Source of the DNA: Vulcanisaeta souniana JCM 11219
GTDB lineage: Archaea > Thermoproteota > Thermoprotei > Thermoproteales > Thermocladiaceae
Assembly: GCF_026000775.1 (NCBI RefSeq)
Contig: NZ_AP026830.1
Location: 310,001-374,000, forward strand
Reading direction: 5' to 3'
Length of the DNA stretch: 64,000 bases
Each line of letters opens with the position of its first letter. The stretch's first letter is position 1. The notes under the pieces were generated by a model. That model was not told where the DNA came from. It searched no databases and saw nothing but the letters and a program-made list of their open reading frames with translations. Of the stretch, positions 26,404 through 34,813 are shown piece after piece. Position numbers and translations under genes: made by a program.

Positions 26404-27350
26404 AGTTAGTTAAGATTATAAATAAAGACCTTAATCTCTGTCCTGTGTCAGGTAGTGAGGAGCACACCATTAGGTTATATCACCTATTGTTACCATTAAC
26501 GTCGCCAATAATAGCCATATTACTCATAATGACCTTAGCAAGCATTGGTGAGACGCAGGTACCTGCAGGGCCGCCATTCCAGTCAACGAATACCTCAAGC
26601 GCCGGGTTGTATAATGTCATTGTGATAATAATAATAATGCTTGCCGCCACGTATTTAATATATAGATTAATAAAAAGGGGGTTCATAAGGACCTTTGAGA
26701 CAGTAAAGAATGTGCTACTGGCTATAGTGGTAATTAGCTCCACGTTTTTCTACGTTACGACGTATGTTTATGGGTATGAAATAAAGCCATTGATTAATTA
26801 CCCATTATCGACGATAGTGGTTACGGCAGTAATCAGTGCATTGATCATGTACGCAGCAATTAGGGCCAGAAACACAGTGATCAGGGCATTGGCAATAGGC
26901 TCCTATAGTTCCATGGCCGGGGTCATATTCACAATAGCCCTACCAGCATGGACATTAGTACTACTACTTATTGCGCTACCGCTTTACGACATAGTAATGG
27001 TATACAGGGGGCTACTTGGCAGGTTAGTCACGGAGCTCTCTAAGTACGGCGAAGGCAAATATCCAATACTAAGGGGCTTAATACTTGATATGAATGGAAT
27101 AGGAATTGGGGTCGGTGACCTGGTACTCTACTCAACATTGGTCTCACTGACAATGATTCAATACTACATGCACAATTTCCCAGTTATCCAAAGCGCGGCG
27201 GCGGCATTAGGGTCACTGATCGGCATATTGATAGGTCTCTACATAACATTTAGGTACATCCTACCAATCAAGAAATACGCACCAGCACTGCCAATACCCC
27301 TACTGCTCGGTTCAATCCCACTGATCTACTTGGTGACAACGCTAATATGA
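26400..27350 (+). CDS. Presenilin-like GxGD intramembrane aspartyl protease
   Basis: A 316-residue membrane protein with about nine hydrophobic helices. It has the three hallmarks of presenilin and signal peptide peptidase: a YD motif (Asp 197, in PLYDIVMV), a GxGD motif (GVGD, Asp 240), and a PALP motif (295-298) near the C-terminus. The two aspartates would cut substrates inside the membrane. The first ~25 residues from TTG 26400 are not membrane-like, and the true start may be a little downstream. It overlaps pheS (TTGA) but no link to translation is implied. Substrates are unknown. Confidence 0.82.
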   Translation: MKLVKIINKDLNLCPVSGSEEHTIRLYHLLLPLTSPIIAILLIMTLASIGETQVPAGPPFQSTNTSSAGLYNVIVIIIIMLAATYLIYRLIKRGFIRTFETVKNVLLAIVVISSTFFYVTTYVYGYEIKPLINYPLSTIVVTAVISALIMYAAIRARNTVIRALAIGSYSSMAGVIFTIALPAWTLVLLLIALPLYDIVMVYRGLLGRLVTELSKYGEGKYPILRGLILDMNGIGIGVGDLVLYSTLVSLTMIQYYMHNFPVIQSAAAALGSLIGILIGLYITFRYILPIKKYAPALPIPLLLGSIPLIYLVTTLI

Positions 27351-27352
27351 GA

Positions 27353-27475
27353 CTACAATTGAATGGTTCCGGACTTCCTAAGCACTTCACGTTCCCTCTG
27401 CGTAGGGTACTTATTGAGTATTTTTATCCAGGGGTTACTACTTAACTCCACGAATGGGAAGTCCACGTTTTTCAC
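27353..27475 (-). CDS. Possible small protein (40 aa), unknown
   Basis: A 40-codon frame from GTG 27475, with well-formed protein-like composition: it begins MKNVDFPFVELSSNPW and ends in a basic amphipathic stretch (KYPTQREREVLRKSG). It sits convergent to the presenilin-like gene in a 243-base gap, and an A/T-rich region about 25-40 bases upstream could be a promoter. I do not recognise the family. It could also be the tail of a decayed gene. The rest of the gap (27476-27593) is A/T-rich and holds the thiolase promoter. Confidence 0.35.
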   Translation of the reverse strand: MKNVDFPFVELSSNPWIKILNKYPTQREREVLRKSGTIQL

Positions 27476-27593
27476 CGCGTGGGATTAATTAAAATAATAA
27501 TCGAGTAAAATAAGCAAATATTATATAGTGTCTATAACAGTAAATATTGACTTCAAGAAGCAATCTTATTAGAATCCTCTGGTGAGGTGATAT

Positions 27594-28757
27594 GTGCGTA
27601 GAGTGGGTATTATCGGCGTTGGTCAATCCCTTTTTGGTGTTAGGAATGATGTCACGATACAGGAGCTTGCCTGGGAGGCCGTTAGGGAGGCTCTTGAGAA
27701 TGCTGGATTAGCTCAAAGGGATATCGAGATATCGATAGTCGGTAGTGCAGGCACCAGGGCATACGAGTTATACCCAGCGGTACCAGTTAATGAGTATAGT
27801 GGTTTTAGTGAGAAGGGCCCCATGAGGGTTGAGGCCGCCTGCGCCACGGGTAGCGCTGCATTGGCCGTGGCCTATAATATGGTTGCCTCGGGCTTTGTAA
27901 ACATAGCCCTAGCCGTAGGTGTGGAGAAGATGAATGAAGTCGATACAGCAACATCACTTGCGGTGGGTGGCAGGGGCGGTAATTACCTGTGGGAATATCA
28001 CTTCTACGGGACCACATTCCCAGCATACTATGCCCTATACGCCACATCCCACATGGCTAGGTTCAGGACAACCGAGGAACAACTAGCCCTGGTCAGGGTT
28101 AAGAACCAGAAGTACGCCGCGAGGAATCCCAAGGCCCAATTCCAGTTTGAGATAACAGTGGACGAAGTTCTTAAGTCGAGACCTATAACATGGCCCCTTA
28201 AACTGTATGACTGCTCGGCAATAACTGATGGTGCAGCGGCCGTAATAGTGGCTGGTGAGGATGTGATTAGGAAATTGCACGTTGATACTCCCGTGTGGAT
28301 TGAGGCCATTGGTTATGCATCCGATACTTCGAACATAACCAGGCGTGAGGACTACGTAAGCCTAAAGGCCACAAAAATAGCCGCGCAAATGGCGTATAAA
28401 AAGGCAGGAATCGAGCCGAAGGATGTGGAGGTTGCTGAGGTTCATGACTGCTTCACAATAGCGGAGATAATGGCCTACGAAGACCTGGGCTTCGCCGAGA
28501 AGGGTAAAGGCGGTAAATTCATTGAGGAGGGACAGAGCGACATAGGCGGTAAAGTAGCCATTAACCTAAGTGGTGGGCTCCTCGGGAAAGGCCACCCGCT
28601 GGGCGCCACGGGGCTCGCAATGATTTATGAACTTGTTAAGCAGTTGAGAGAGGAGAGGGAGCGTGGTAGACAGGCGCCTTTGAAGAGGTATATTGCACTG
28701 GCTCATAATATTGGTGGTACTGGTCATTATGGTTATGTGACGGTACTGAGGAGGTGA
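27594..28757 (+). CDS. Thiolase-family acyl-CoA acyltransferase (SCP2/archaeal type)
   Basis: A 387-residue thiolase. The nucleophilic cysteine is in VEAACATGSAALA, the catalytic histidine in EVHDCFTIAE and GKGHPLGATG, and the C-terminus in NIGGTGHYGYVTVL. Archaeal thiolases of this kind act with a DUF35 protein, which follows here, and with HMG-CoA synthase in isoprenoid synthesis, or work on acyl-CoAs in degradation. GTG 27594 is the start; an ATG two bases earlier is in the wrong frame. The etf and acyl-CoA ligase genes in this window make an acyl-CoA role plausible. Confidence 0.9.
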   Translation: MRRVGIIGVGQSLFGVRNDVTIQELAWEAVREALENAGLAQRDIEISIVGSAGTRAYELYPAVPVNEYSGFSEKGPMRVEAACATGSAALAVAYNMVASGFVNIALAVGVEKMNEVDTATSLAVGGRGGNYLWEYHFYGTTFPAYYALYATSHMARFRTTEEQLALVRVKNQKYAARNPKAQFQFEITVDEVLKSRPITWPLKLYDCSAITDGAAAVIVAGEDVIRKLHVDTPVWIEAIGYASDTSNITRREDYVSLKATKIAAQMAYKKAGIEPKDVEVAEVHDCFTIAEIMAYEDLGFAEKGKGGKFIEEGQSDIGGKVAINLSGGLLGKGHPLGATGLAMIYELVKQLREERERGRQAPLKRYIALAHNIGGTGHYGYVTVLRR

Positions 28758-28763
28758 TGAGGA

Positions 28764-29240
28764 ATGGCAGAGAGGAAACCCAGTAGGAAGACTGTTAAGG
28801 TTGAGGGACCAACCATAGACTCAGTGCCAATTATTTACAGGCACAAAATACCCATTGGTAAGACGGTTAAGTATTGGGAGGGCCTTAGGGAGGGCAGGAT
28901 ATACGCAGTAAAGTGCAAGTCCTGCGGCGCCGTTTATTACCCACCACAGGCCGACTGCCCATACTGTGGCTCAAGTGATGTTGAGTGGGTTGAGCTGCCC
29001 AGGGAGGGTGTTCTCGAGACCTTCACCAGAGTTTACACCAGGCCCCAGGGCTTTGAGGACTTTGAGCCATACATAATTGCGATTGCCAGGGTGGGTGATG
29101 TTAGGGTCATGGGTTGGTTGGTAAATGTTAAGGATGAGAGGTGTGTTAATGTTGGTGATTCCGTAGTGCTCAGTACTACGTATATCGAGAAACACGGCAA
29201 GTATATAATAACATTTCAATTAAGGGATAAACAGTGCTGA
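28764..29240 (+). CDS. DUF35 OB-fold/zinc-ribbon thiolase partner protein
   Basis: A 158-residue protein with a rubredoxin-like zinc ribbon (CKSCGAVYYPPQADCPYCGS, about residues 50-70) followed by an OB fold that binds acyl-CoA. In archaea this protein bridges thiolase and HMG-CoA synthase so that acetoacetyl-CoA is channelled. It follows the thiolase by six bases, so they are co-transcribed. The residues before ~30 are basic and variable. Confidence 0.88.
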   Translation: MAERKPSRKTVKVEGPTIDSVPIIYRHKIPIGKTVKYWEGLREGRIYAVKCKSCGAVYYPPQADCPYCGSSDVEWVELPREGVLETFTRVYTRPQGFEDFEPYIIAIARVGDVRVMGWLVNVKDERCVNVGDSVVLSTTYIEKHGKYIITFQLRDKQC

Positions 29241-30014
29241 TCACGTGCTTATTGGCAGCCTCAAAATGGCATCAACGACTTGCCTAACTACGCAGTCCTC
29301 ATCTATTACCCTAAAGTAGGTGTTTCTGGAGCCAATGGGTCCTGGGGCCACTATGGGCTCCACGCAGTTATTTAGGTTGTTAATTAGTGATGCCTTTATG
29401 TCGAAGTTCCTAATTAATTGTTTAAGGCAGTTGTTTAGGTTGTCCATTCTGAGGATTTTTTGATTGTTTGTTATCGCTATGGATTTCCTAATGCATTCAC
29501 TAACTGATGCTGTGTACCTTATGTTCACCTTATTATTCGTTACCTCAATTACCTCAAGATCAATTGCCAATCCAATCAACGCCTTGTATGCGACATCATT
29601 GAGCCAGGCAGTTGGTGATAATTCCCTGATTCTCCTATTTGCCAATTCATGGAGTTCAGTCACTCCCACTGGCTCGTGCTCGCTTATTAGATCAATCAGT
29701 AACCTGTAGTGGGGTAATTCCCTGTAGAGTACTAGGTGGAGTAGCATCTTTGCCAGTGTCAGGTCCTCATTCAATGCCTTGAATACTGCATTTCCCACTT
29801 CCGTTAATCTAACACCGCATTTCTCATCAACCTCTATCAATCCGATCCTCTGAAAAAACCTGGTTATGTCGCCCTTTCCCTTGCCAATATCTAGTCTCTT
29901 TTCCTTGATCACTGAGCAGTTGATTCCTGGGTTTTCGCCAACGAGAAGTATGTAATTTATGAGTTTCTCAAGACCAATCCTTGGGATTGGGATGCTTCTT
30001 TGTATGCTAAGCAT
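29241..30014 (-). CDS. Hypothetical protein with probable winged-helix regions
   Basis: A 257-residue protein abutting the DUF35 gene end to end (convergent). The N-terminal ~80 residues read like a winged helix (a helix pair around KGDITRFFQRIGLIEV and RLTEVGNAVFKAL). The middle is helical, and the C-terminal third contains several cysteines and Asn-rich stretches. It is soluble with no signal peptide. A regulatory or DNA-binding role is possible but not shown; the family was not recognised. It borders the accessory zone. Confidence 0.6.
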   Translation of the reverse strand: MLSIQRSIPIPRIGLEKLINYILLVGENPGINCSVIKEKRLDIGKGKGDITRFFQRIGLIEVDEKCGVRLTEVGNAVFKALNEDLTLAKMLLHLVLYRELPHYRLLIDLISEHEPVGVTELHELANRRIRELSPTAWLNDVAYKALIGLAIDLEVIEVTNNKVNIRYTASVSECIRKSIAITNNQKILRMDNLNNCLKQLIRNFDIKASLINNLNNCVEPIVAPGPIGSRNTYFRVIDEDCVVRQVVDAILRLPIST

Positions 30015-30185
30015 TGGTGATTAGTTATTATGCATGATTTATTTACAGTGAGCCTGTAAAATAACGCTAATATCAGTAACAATACTAAATTAAAAACCAG
30101 TTTGTACAACCCAGTTACCCTGGTACTTAAGGTCTCGCCCTTTAGGCGGATCTTCCTTATTAGGACGGGAAGTAGGCCGGTTCAA

Positions 30186-30639
30186 TGTACGTGACGGTAA
30201 TAATGGGGCTAACCTGCCTGTTAGTCATAAATACCCACAAGGACTATGACGCCAACATTTTGGCAGTCTCCCCTGTGACTGAGCCTTTTATACCTGATTG
30301 TTAACTAGCCAGTAAATAACTAAGACACGCCTCAAGTAAACCCTCCTCAGTTTAGGATCCACGGAGATGGTGACGGGACTGAATTTAAGGGCGCCGTACG
30401 TAAATAATATATTCAACGGCAATGCATTGACAATAAGCCTTGAGGTTGCATGTGGGTTGTTGCTTGACTTGGTCAACGAAGCTTATGATTACTTACTAAT
30501 CGACTTGGCTGGCATAACTTACGGACTTAAGGCCTCAGTGGCGTTCTTAATTAATGTTAGGTTGGTTATCAATTACGGTTACCTGAAACCAAGCGTTATT
30601 TTTGTAGTTAATTACTCAAGGGCACAAGGCTGTGGCTGA
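30186..30639 (+). pseudogene. Decayed gene, possibly a ParA/MinD-like (SIMIBI) ATPase
   Basis: Two protein-like frames lie in tandem. The first (30186-30302, 38 codons) reads LLVINTHKDYDANILAVSP. The second (30367-30639, 90 codons) has YDYLLIDLAG, like a Walker B strand, and later KPSVIFVVN, like the base-specificity strand of ParA/MinD ATPases. No Walker A P-loop is visible and the frames are broken by stops. This fits a long-decayed ATPase gene. The first part has a partial copy at 34177-34226. Confidence 0.35.
30212..30261 (+). repeat. Imperfect direct repeat, left copy (50 bp)
   Basis: By hand alignment 40 of 50 bases match 34177-34226 without gaps. The shared translation is TxLLxINT ... 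YDxNILx, so it is probably homologous coding DNA. Confidence 0.6.
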
Positions 30640-31033
30640 GTCGAGGATCAGGTAGCTTGGGGTTCGGGCCTGGATTGCATGCCTGCTGAAGATGGGTCGG
30701 CTTAACCTCAAGAATTAGAGTAAGCTCGAGGTCTCGGCGCATTTCATGGGTCTTGATCCAAGGAGTAAGTCATAGGCAGAACGATTAAGCACCTCATTTA
30801 TGTACGTTATTTTGCCGTCATTGGTTATTGACCCCGTGACTTACGCACTTTTATACCTAAGGCGATCTTGCCGTAGTTCACAATACTTACGTGTATTAAG
30901 TGCTGATTAAAGTGAGCGTTAAGAATGACGCGCACGGCGACAATTCTAGGCAGGCTCATGGACATTATAAAGGGTGTTGTTAATCGAAAATAAACTTAAC
31001 CCATTTTTAAACTCACACACCATCAATACCGTA
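30640..31033. other. Gene-poor spacer with no supported feature
   Basis: About 390 bases after the decayed ATPase-like frames. Short protein-like runs (for example AHFMGLDPRSK on the + strand) occur between stops, consistent with further decayed coding DNA. No tRNA, repeat or intact ORF is supported. Confidence 0.4.
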
Positions 31034-32623
31034 TTAGCCAGGGCATGTGGGTGAGGGTAGGTCGAACACGTAAGCACTTGAGGATGGATATACTGTTTGT
31101 TGTAGACTTACGGTGTAGGTGGCGCTTGGGTTATACTGGAGGACGAAGTAAAACTCACTGCCGAAATCCTCAACTGTGTAACCACTAACTAACGGGTAGC
31201 AGATGGTGCCTCCGCCATAGAATACCGGCGACGCCGCCGTACTTACCGTGTTTGTGTTTATGTACCATACACCCTGCCAATTAATTACGCCGAAGCCCAC
31301 TGGGTAGTTATAACCAGCCTGTGTCGAGATTGGTGAGCAGAAGAAATTCTGGTTCTCAACGCCTATAGACCAAACGAGGTTCGTGGTCCCGCCAGGTCCC
31401 GGCCCTATGGCACTTAACGACGCGGTCAGTGAGTACACCGGGTTGGATGGGTCGGATGCCAACGCTACATCGTATATGAATTCAAAGATCTCCTGGGCTA
31501 TCTCCATTGATAGTTCGAGCACTGAAGCGGATGGTGGGAACCAACTGCAACTGGTGCTGTCTGGCTCAGCATCAGTCGTCGTCCACGTCATGTACGAATT
31601 ATAGCCGTTCTTCTGGTCTATGTAGTACGCAGTCGTCATGTTAATACCAACCACATAACCAACCCAATTACCGCCGCTGGTATTGGCATATAGATTATTG
31701 AAGCCCAGGTAGTCAACGCCGATTGTTGATGCATACGGCTGGTAAGAACCAGTTATGCAGTAATCGTACTCATAAACATTACCGGTGTCAGAACCTGCAA
31801 TATTCGTGAGCCCCGTCCCAAAGAGCCAATCATTAGAGCCTAAATAATGTTGCATTGCATTACATTCATCTTGGTCGTAATATGTTTGGTCTAGACTCAA
31901 TGAATATGACTTACTGATTAGCCCCTTATTAGTTAATAACCAATCATGTATTAAGCTATTTAATGACACGGTATACTCACCGCGTACCTGTACCGGGTTT
32001 ATCACTAGGTAGTTTCTTCCTCCAAAGGCTATTATGTATGTTGTGGTGTTTACGGCCATGACTGGGTAACCAATAACCGTACTGTGGTAGTGGTTGCCCC
32101 ATGCTACGGCTATTGCATCCTCAAGCGGTAGGACCCTCCCTGGGCTTGCCGTGTAAAGGATTATTAAATCTCCCTTACCAATTACATTCTCCAACTGTCT
32201 CGCCAATTGGCTTAGGGATATACGCATTGTCTTGTTGATGTAATCCCAATCAATGATAATAATCGAATCATTAGGCACTGAGGACAATTCACCGAGGGTT
32301 ATGGGCTTAACCATCGACTGAGGCGCACCAGCACTAATTAACCCATTAATGAACTGGTTGGACCCAACCACATAGGCAGTGGCAGGTAGGGTAAGAGGCT
32401 GAGGCTTGATCTGTGTATGCGGTAAACTAATGGCTCCCCGTCTCATTAATTCGAATTTGTAGGTGGTACTTAGTATAGTCTTTACTGCGCCCTTAATGCC
32501 ATTGATCATTGGCGATATAACCGAGGGCTTCAGGAGCGCCGCAATAAGTAATGTATCTGCGACGGCGAGGATTATTACCGCAGTAACAAGCAAGAGCCTT
32601 GATTTAGAGGCCATACCCATCAA
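31034..32623 (-). CDS. Secreted or surface-anchored protein, unknown function
   Basis: A 529-residue protein with an N-terminal hydrophobic helix (about 10-32) acting as signal or anchor. The next ~150 residues look like an alpha/beta domain that may be Rossmann-like. The C-terminal ~300 residues are rich in Tyr, Ser, Thr, Asn, Gly and Trp, typical of an extracellular beta-rich domain, with a few cysteines that may form disulfides. No catalytic motif was recognised. It sits alone in the accessory zone, transcribed away from the LAGLIDADG-like gene. Starts at TTG 32623 or ATG 32620/32614 are equivalent. Confidence 0.6.
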   Translation of the reverse strand: MMGMASKSRLLLVTAVIILAVADTLLIAALLKPSVISPMINGIKGAVKTILSTTYKFELMRRGAISLPHTQIKPQPLTLPATAYVVGSNQFINGLISAGAPQSMVKPITLGELSSVPNDSIIIIDWDYINKTMRISLSQLARQLENVIGKGDLIILYTASPGRVLPLEDAIAVAWGNHYHSTVIGYPVMAVNTTTYIIAFGGRNYLVINPVQVRGEYTVSLNSLIHDWLLTNKGLISKSYSLSLDQTYYDQDECNAMQHYLGSNDWLFGTGLTNIAGSDTGNVYEYDYCITGSYQPYASTIGVDYLGFNNLYANTSGGNWVGYVVGINMTTAYYIDQKNGYNSYMTWTTTDAEPDSTSCSWFPPSASVLELSMEIAQEIFEFIYDVALASDPSNPVYSLTASLSAIGPGPGGTTNLVWSIGVENQNFFCSPISTQAGYNYPVGFGVINWQGVWYINTNTVSTAASPVFYGGGTICYPLVSGYTVEDFGSEFYFVLQYNPSATYTVSLQQTVYPSSSAYVFDLPSPTCPG

Positions 32624-32770
32624 CTAAGAATCTACTTGCAGGTTTTTAACTTCGGGTGTTCACAAAAAGTGATTCGAGTGGGGTTGAGTGGTGGGTGTGA
32701 GTCCTGAGTATCAACTCCAATGGTGGTTGTGTGTTGCGGTTTTTCGTGGTTTTCCATTTTGATTTTGAGA

Positions 32771-32784
32771 AGCTTATATAAGCT
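32771..32784. promoter_or_regulatory. Palindromic TATA element upstream of the LAGLIDADG-like ORF
   Basis: AGCTTATATAAGCT is a perfect 14-base palindrome. Its centre is ~40 bases before the ATG at 32818, which fits a promoter for the gene that follows. Confidence 0.5.
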
Positions 32785-32890
32785 AGTTTGGTTATTTGGA
32801 ATTGATTAGTTTGGGTAATGAGCCCGAGGTAAATATGATGTTAGTGGGTTCATAAATTACATTAATGCCCAAATTAATTATATTGAGAAA

Positions 32891-33892
32891 TTGCTATGGG
32901 ATGGCATATGGACTTATGAGGTTAAGGAATTACTGAGAAAAATATTGGAAGGCAATGCTGAGGTTATTATTCGACTTGGTGGAATCGTTGTGTATGGGAG
33001 TCATATAATACTCCTTGTAGACATGTTGAGAAGAGGCACATTGGTTCATTTATTGATTAGAGATCTTGAGGGCACATCCATTGAGGTGCCTAACCTGGTA
33101 GAAATTAACGAAGTAATTAAGACAATACGGTATGGGTTGTTCATAGCCGATGGGTATATACAAGAGTCTAGGGTAACTATAGGTACGTCTCAGACATGGC
33201 AGAACATTTTAGTAGCATTTTTGTTTCCAGGAAAAATACATAGTAACATCATCGGTATTGATGTAAATAAGAAAGATGTTAAATTGATGTGGTTTTTAAG
33301 GACGGATTATACACCAGGTGATTTACTATTCGAGATTAATAATAATACGGTGATTGCGGCTTTATTCGGGGCTATACTTGGCGATGGTAGCGTAACAATC
33401 AGAAACGTTTACAACTATAAGGAACCTGTTATCGATTTAACGAATAAGGATTTTAACGATGTAAGATGGAGATTGTTGCTGAGTGAGTTAGTCAAGGGGC
33501 GCACATATCCTATGCACCTAATGTTCTTAGGTAGCAAAGCTATAGACATGGCGAGACGTATTGTTAATGTAATGCCACCTACGCTGAAAGAGCTAATGGA
33601 TGCACTTAATGTTAGTAAATGGGTTACGTTAAGAGAGATGGCGAATATGGAACTTAAGTGGCGAAGGGGTAAGTGGGTAGTTAATGTGTTGAACTATAAG
33701 TTTTCCGTTGCTACCAATCCATTAATGCTGTACCACTATGTTAAGAGTGAGGATGAAGCACAGGTTATTATCAACATATTAAAGGAGAATGGTATTGAAG
33801 CACACAGAAAAAAGAGCGGTCAGTACATAATGGTTGTGATACCAGCAAGGTCTTTAAATAATAACGACAATATCAAGATACAAACAATATAA
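32891..33892 (+). CDS. LAGLIDADG-like homing-endonuclease-type protein, 5' end probably frameshifted
   Basis: A 333-codon frame from TTG 32891. The motif LFGAILGDGSV (~165-175) resembles a LAGLIDADG helix. The C-terminal part, with KSEDEAQVIINILKENGIEAHRKKSGQYIMVVIP, looks like the second half of such a domain. A freestanding mobile or domesticated endonuclease is likely; a relation to the PaRep2 repeat families of Thermoproteales is possible but unproved. The frame is open back to 32822 and encodes natural-looking protein, but its only ATG (32818) is one base out of frame. This suggests a frameshift near the start and perhaps loss of function. Confidence 0.45.
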   Translation: MLWDGIWTYEVKELLRKILEGNAEVIIRLGGIVVYGSHIILLVDMLRRGTLVHLLIRDLEGTSIEVPNLVEINEVIKTIRYGLFIADGYIQESRVTIGTSQTWQNILVAFLFPGKIHSNIIGIDVNKKDVKLMWFLRTDYTPGDLLFEINNNTVIAALFGAILGDGSVTIRNVYNYKEPVIDLTNKDFNDVRWRLLLSELVKGRTYPMHLMFLGSKAIDMARRIVNVMPPTLKELMDALNVSKWVTLREMANMELKWRRGKWVVNVLNYKFSVATNPLMLYHYVKSEDEAQVIINILKENGIEAHRKKSGQYIMVVIPARSLNNNDNIKIQTI

Positions 33893-33898
33893 GGCACT

Positions 33899-34012
33899 AT
33901 GCGGAAACTTGCAGAGGCGAAGGACGAAAAGAAGCAAGAAATTATTGAAGCCCTGAAACATCTTACGTTCACAAAGGGGGCGGCCGCGGTGAATCCAGCC
34001 CTGGATCAATAG
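33899..34012 (+). pseudogene. Short coding remnant (37 aa)
   Basis: ATG 33899 opens 37 codons of charged, helical protein (AKDEKKQEIIEALKHL) ending at a TAG. It begins a few bases after the LAGLIDADG-like ORF and runs into the dtdA fragment. Without a recognised family it is best read as a remnant. Confidence 0.25.
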
Positions 34013-34074
34013 GGGATCTCCACTATCTAACGATAGATAACAGGTTAATTATAAGCCATGCAATACCGAAGTAC
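34006..34074 (+). pseudogene. Fragment of a D-aminoacyl-tRNA deacylase (dtdA) gene
   Basis: Codons from 34006 read SIGDLHYLTIDNRLI then SHAIPKY. The intact dtdA at 43084-43932 encodes the same stretch with an extra seven or so residues (GETDIG) in the middle. The match is ~23 residues, and the DNA is clearly diverged, so this is an old or foreign partial copy. It lies in the opposite orientation to the intact gene. No start, promoter or further homology is visible. Confidence 0.6.
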
Positions 34075-34176
34075 AATATCAGTATCAATACATACCGAGT
34101 CAAAAATACACGATGATATATCACCCTATTGCTTAAATTAATAATAATATCCTAAACGAACGTATTATGGATAGAT

Positions 34177-34226
34177 ACCTACCTGTTACCCATAAATACT
34201 TAACGGAACTATGACGTCAACATTTT
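34177..34226 (+). repeat. Imperfect direct repeat, right copy (50 bp)
   Basis: Partner of 30212-30261. In this copy the shared frame is broken by a TAA, and the ATG at 34211 of the zinc-ribbon ORF lies inside it in a different frame. Confidence 0.6.
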
Positions 34227-34531
34227 ACTCGTTAATTAAAAATCCTGCTAGTTTCAATACCCAAACAATGGTATCTGAGGAAACATCAAAGTTAGAGCTG
34301 GGCCTGAAATGCCCCATGTGTGGTTCTAACCTCCAGCTTATTGAGAATTCCACATACGTGGTCCTCGGATGTCCGCATTGCAAGGTATATACCAGGATGA
34401 CGAAGAAGCATATTTACAGGAGCTATATTAACTATGAGGGTAAGTATGTCCACCTAAAATGGACTGAGTTAATAAAGGAATTGTACATAAGGATCAGTGG
34501 TCGTTCACATCAAGAATCAAGTACAACCTAG
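34211..34531 (+). CDS. Small zinc-ribbon protein
   Basis: A 106-residue protein with one zinc ribbon, CPMCGSNLQLIE ... LGCPHCKVYT (about residues 35-60), followed by a basic C-terminus. ATG 34268 (MVSEETSKLELGLKCPMCG) may be the true start, since the first 20 codons fall in a decayed repeat. The last ~15 codons are encoded by the left 48-bp direct repeat, so the tail may not be ancestral. Function unknown; it could bind nucleic acid. Confidence 0.5.
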   Translation: MTSTFYSLIKNPASFNTQTMVSEETSKLELGLKCPMCGSNLQLIENSTYVVLGCPHCKVYTRMTKKHIYRSYINYEGKYVHLKWTELIKELYIRISGRSHQESSTT

Positions 34532-34533
34532 TG
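34486..34533 (+). repeat. Perfect 48-bp direct repeat, left copy
   Basis: Identical over all 48 bases to 41593-41640 and with abrupt loss of similarity on both sides. It includes the 3' end of the zinc-ribbon ORF. Together the copies bracket MoxR cluster A exactly, 7,059 bases apart, like attachment sites or a target duplication. Confidence 0.9.
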
Positions 34534-34813
34534 TTGTTTGTTTATGCCTTTCAAATGATCTAAACTGCTTATGTAGTATTGTGGGATTTGAGCAATCAAT
34601 TAATTGACTGCTTTTTCTGGGAACCCTTGACCATCCTAGTCCCTTTACTTCCTCTTTGTTTAAGCTTAGCTTGTTTCTTGGTGATGCCTTGGTTTCCTGC
34701 TTATCTAGGTCCTGCTCACGATATACCTTAGTCGTGTTGTTTTGACTTGATACCGAAGCTTGTGGCTGGGTCTCAGGTGATTGCGACTGACGAATTAGAC
34801 CTGAAGTGGTAGA
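34517..34813 (-). pseudogene. Start-less 98-codon frame, remnant of a Gln/Ser-rich protein
   Basis: On the minus strand the frame is open for 98 codons after a TAA and stops at a TGA inside the left repeat, but contains no usable start codon. The translation is protein-like: a Gln/Ser/Thr-rich part, then KLSLNKEEVKGLGWSRVP and a short hydrophobic stretch. This suggests a gene that has lost its 5' end, or was cut off when the cluster arrived. The family is unknown. The rest of the gap to 34961 holds no supported gene. Confidence 0.35.

Noticed and set aside
27592-27594. ATG start for the thiolase
   Set aside because: It is out of frame with the thiolase; GTG 27594 opens the right frame.
30640-30720. 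Possible tRNA (a GGGGTTCGGGCC-like stretch)
   Set aside because: No acceptor stem, anticodon arm or consistent T-arm could be built around it.
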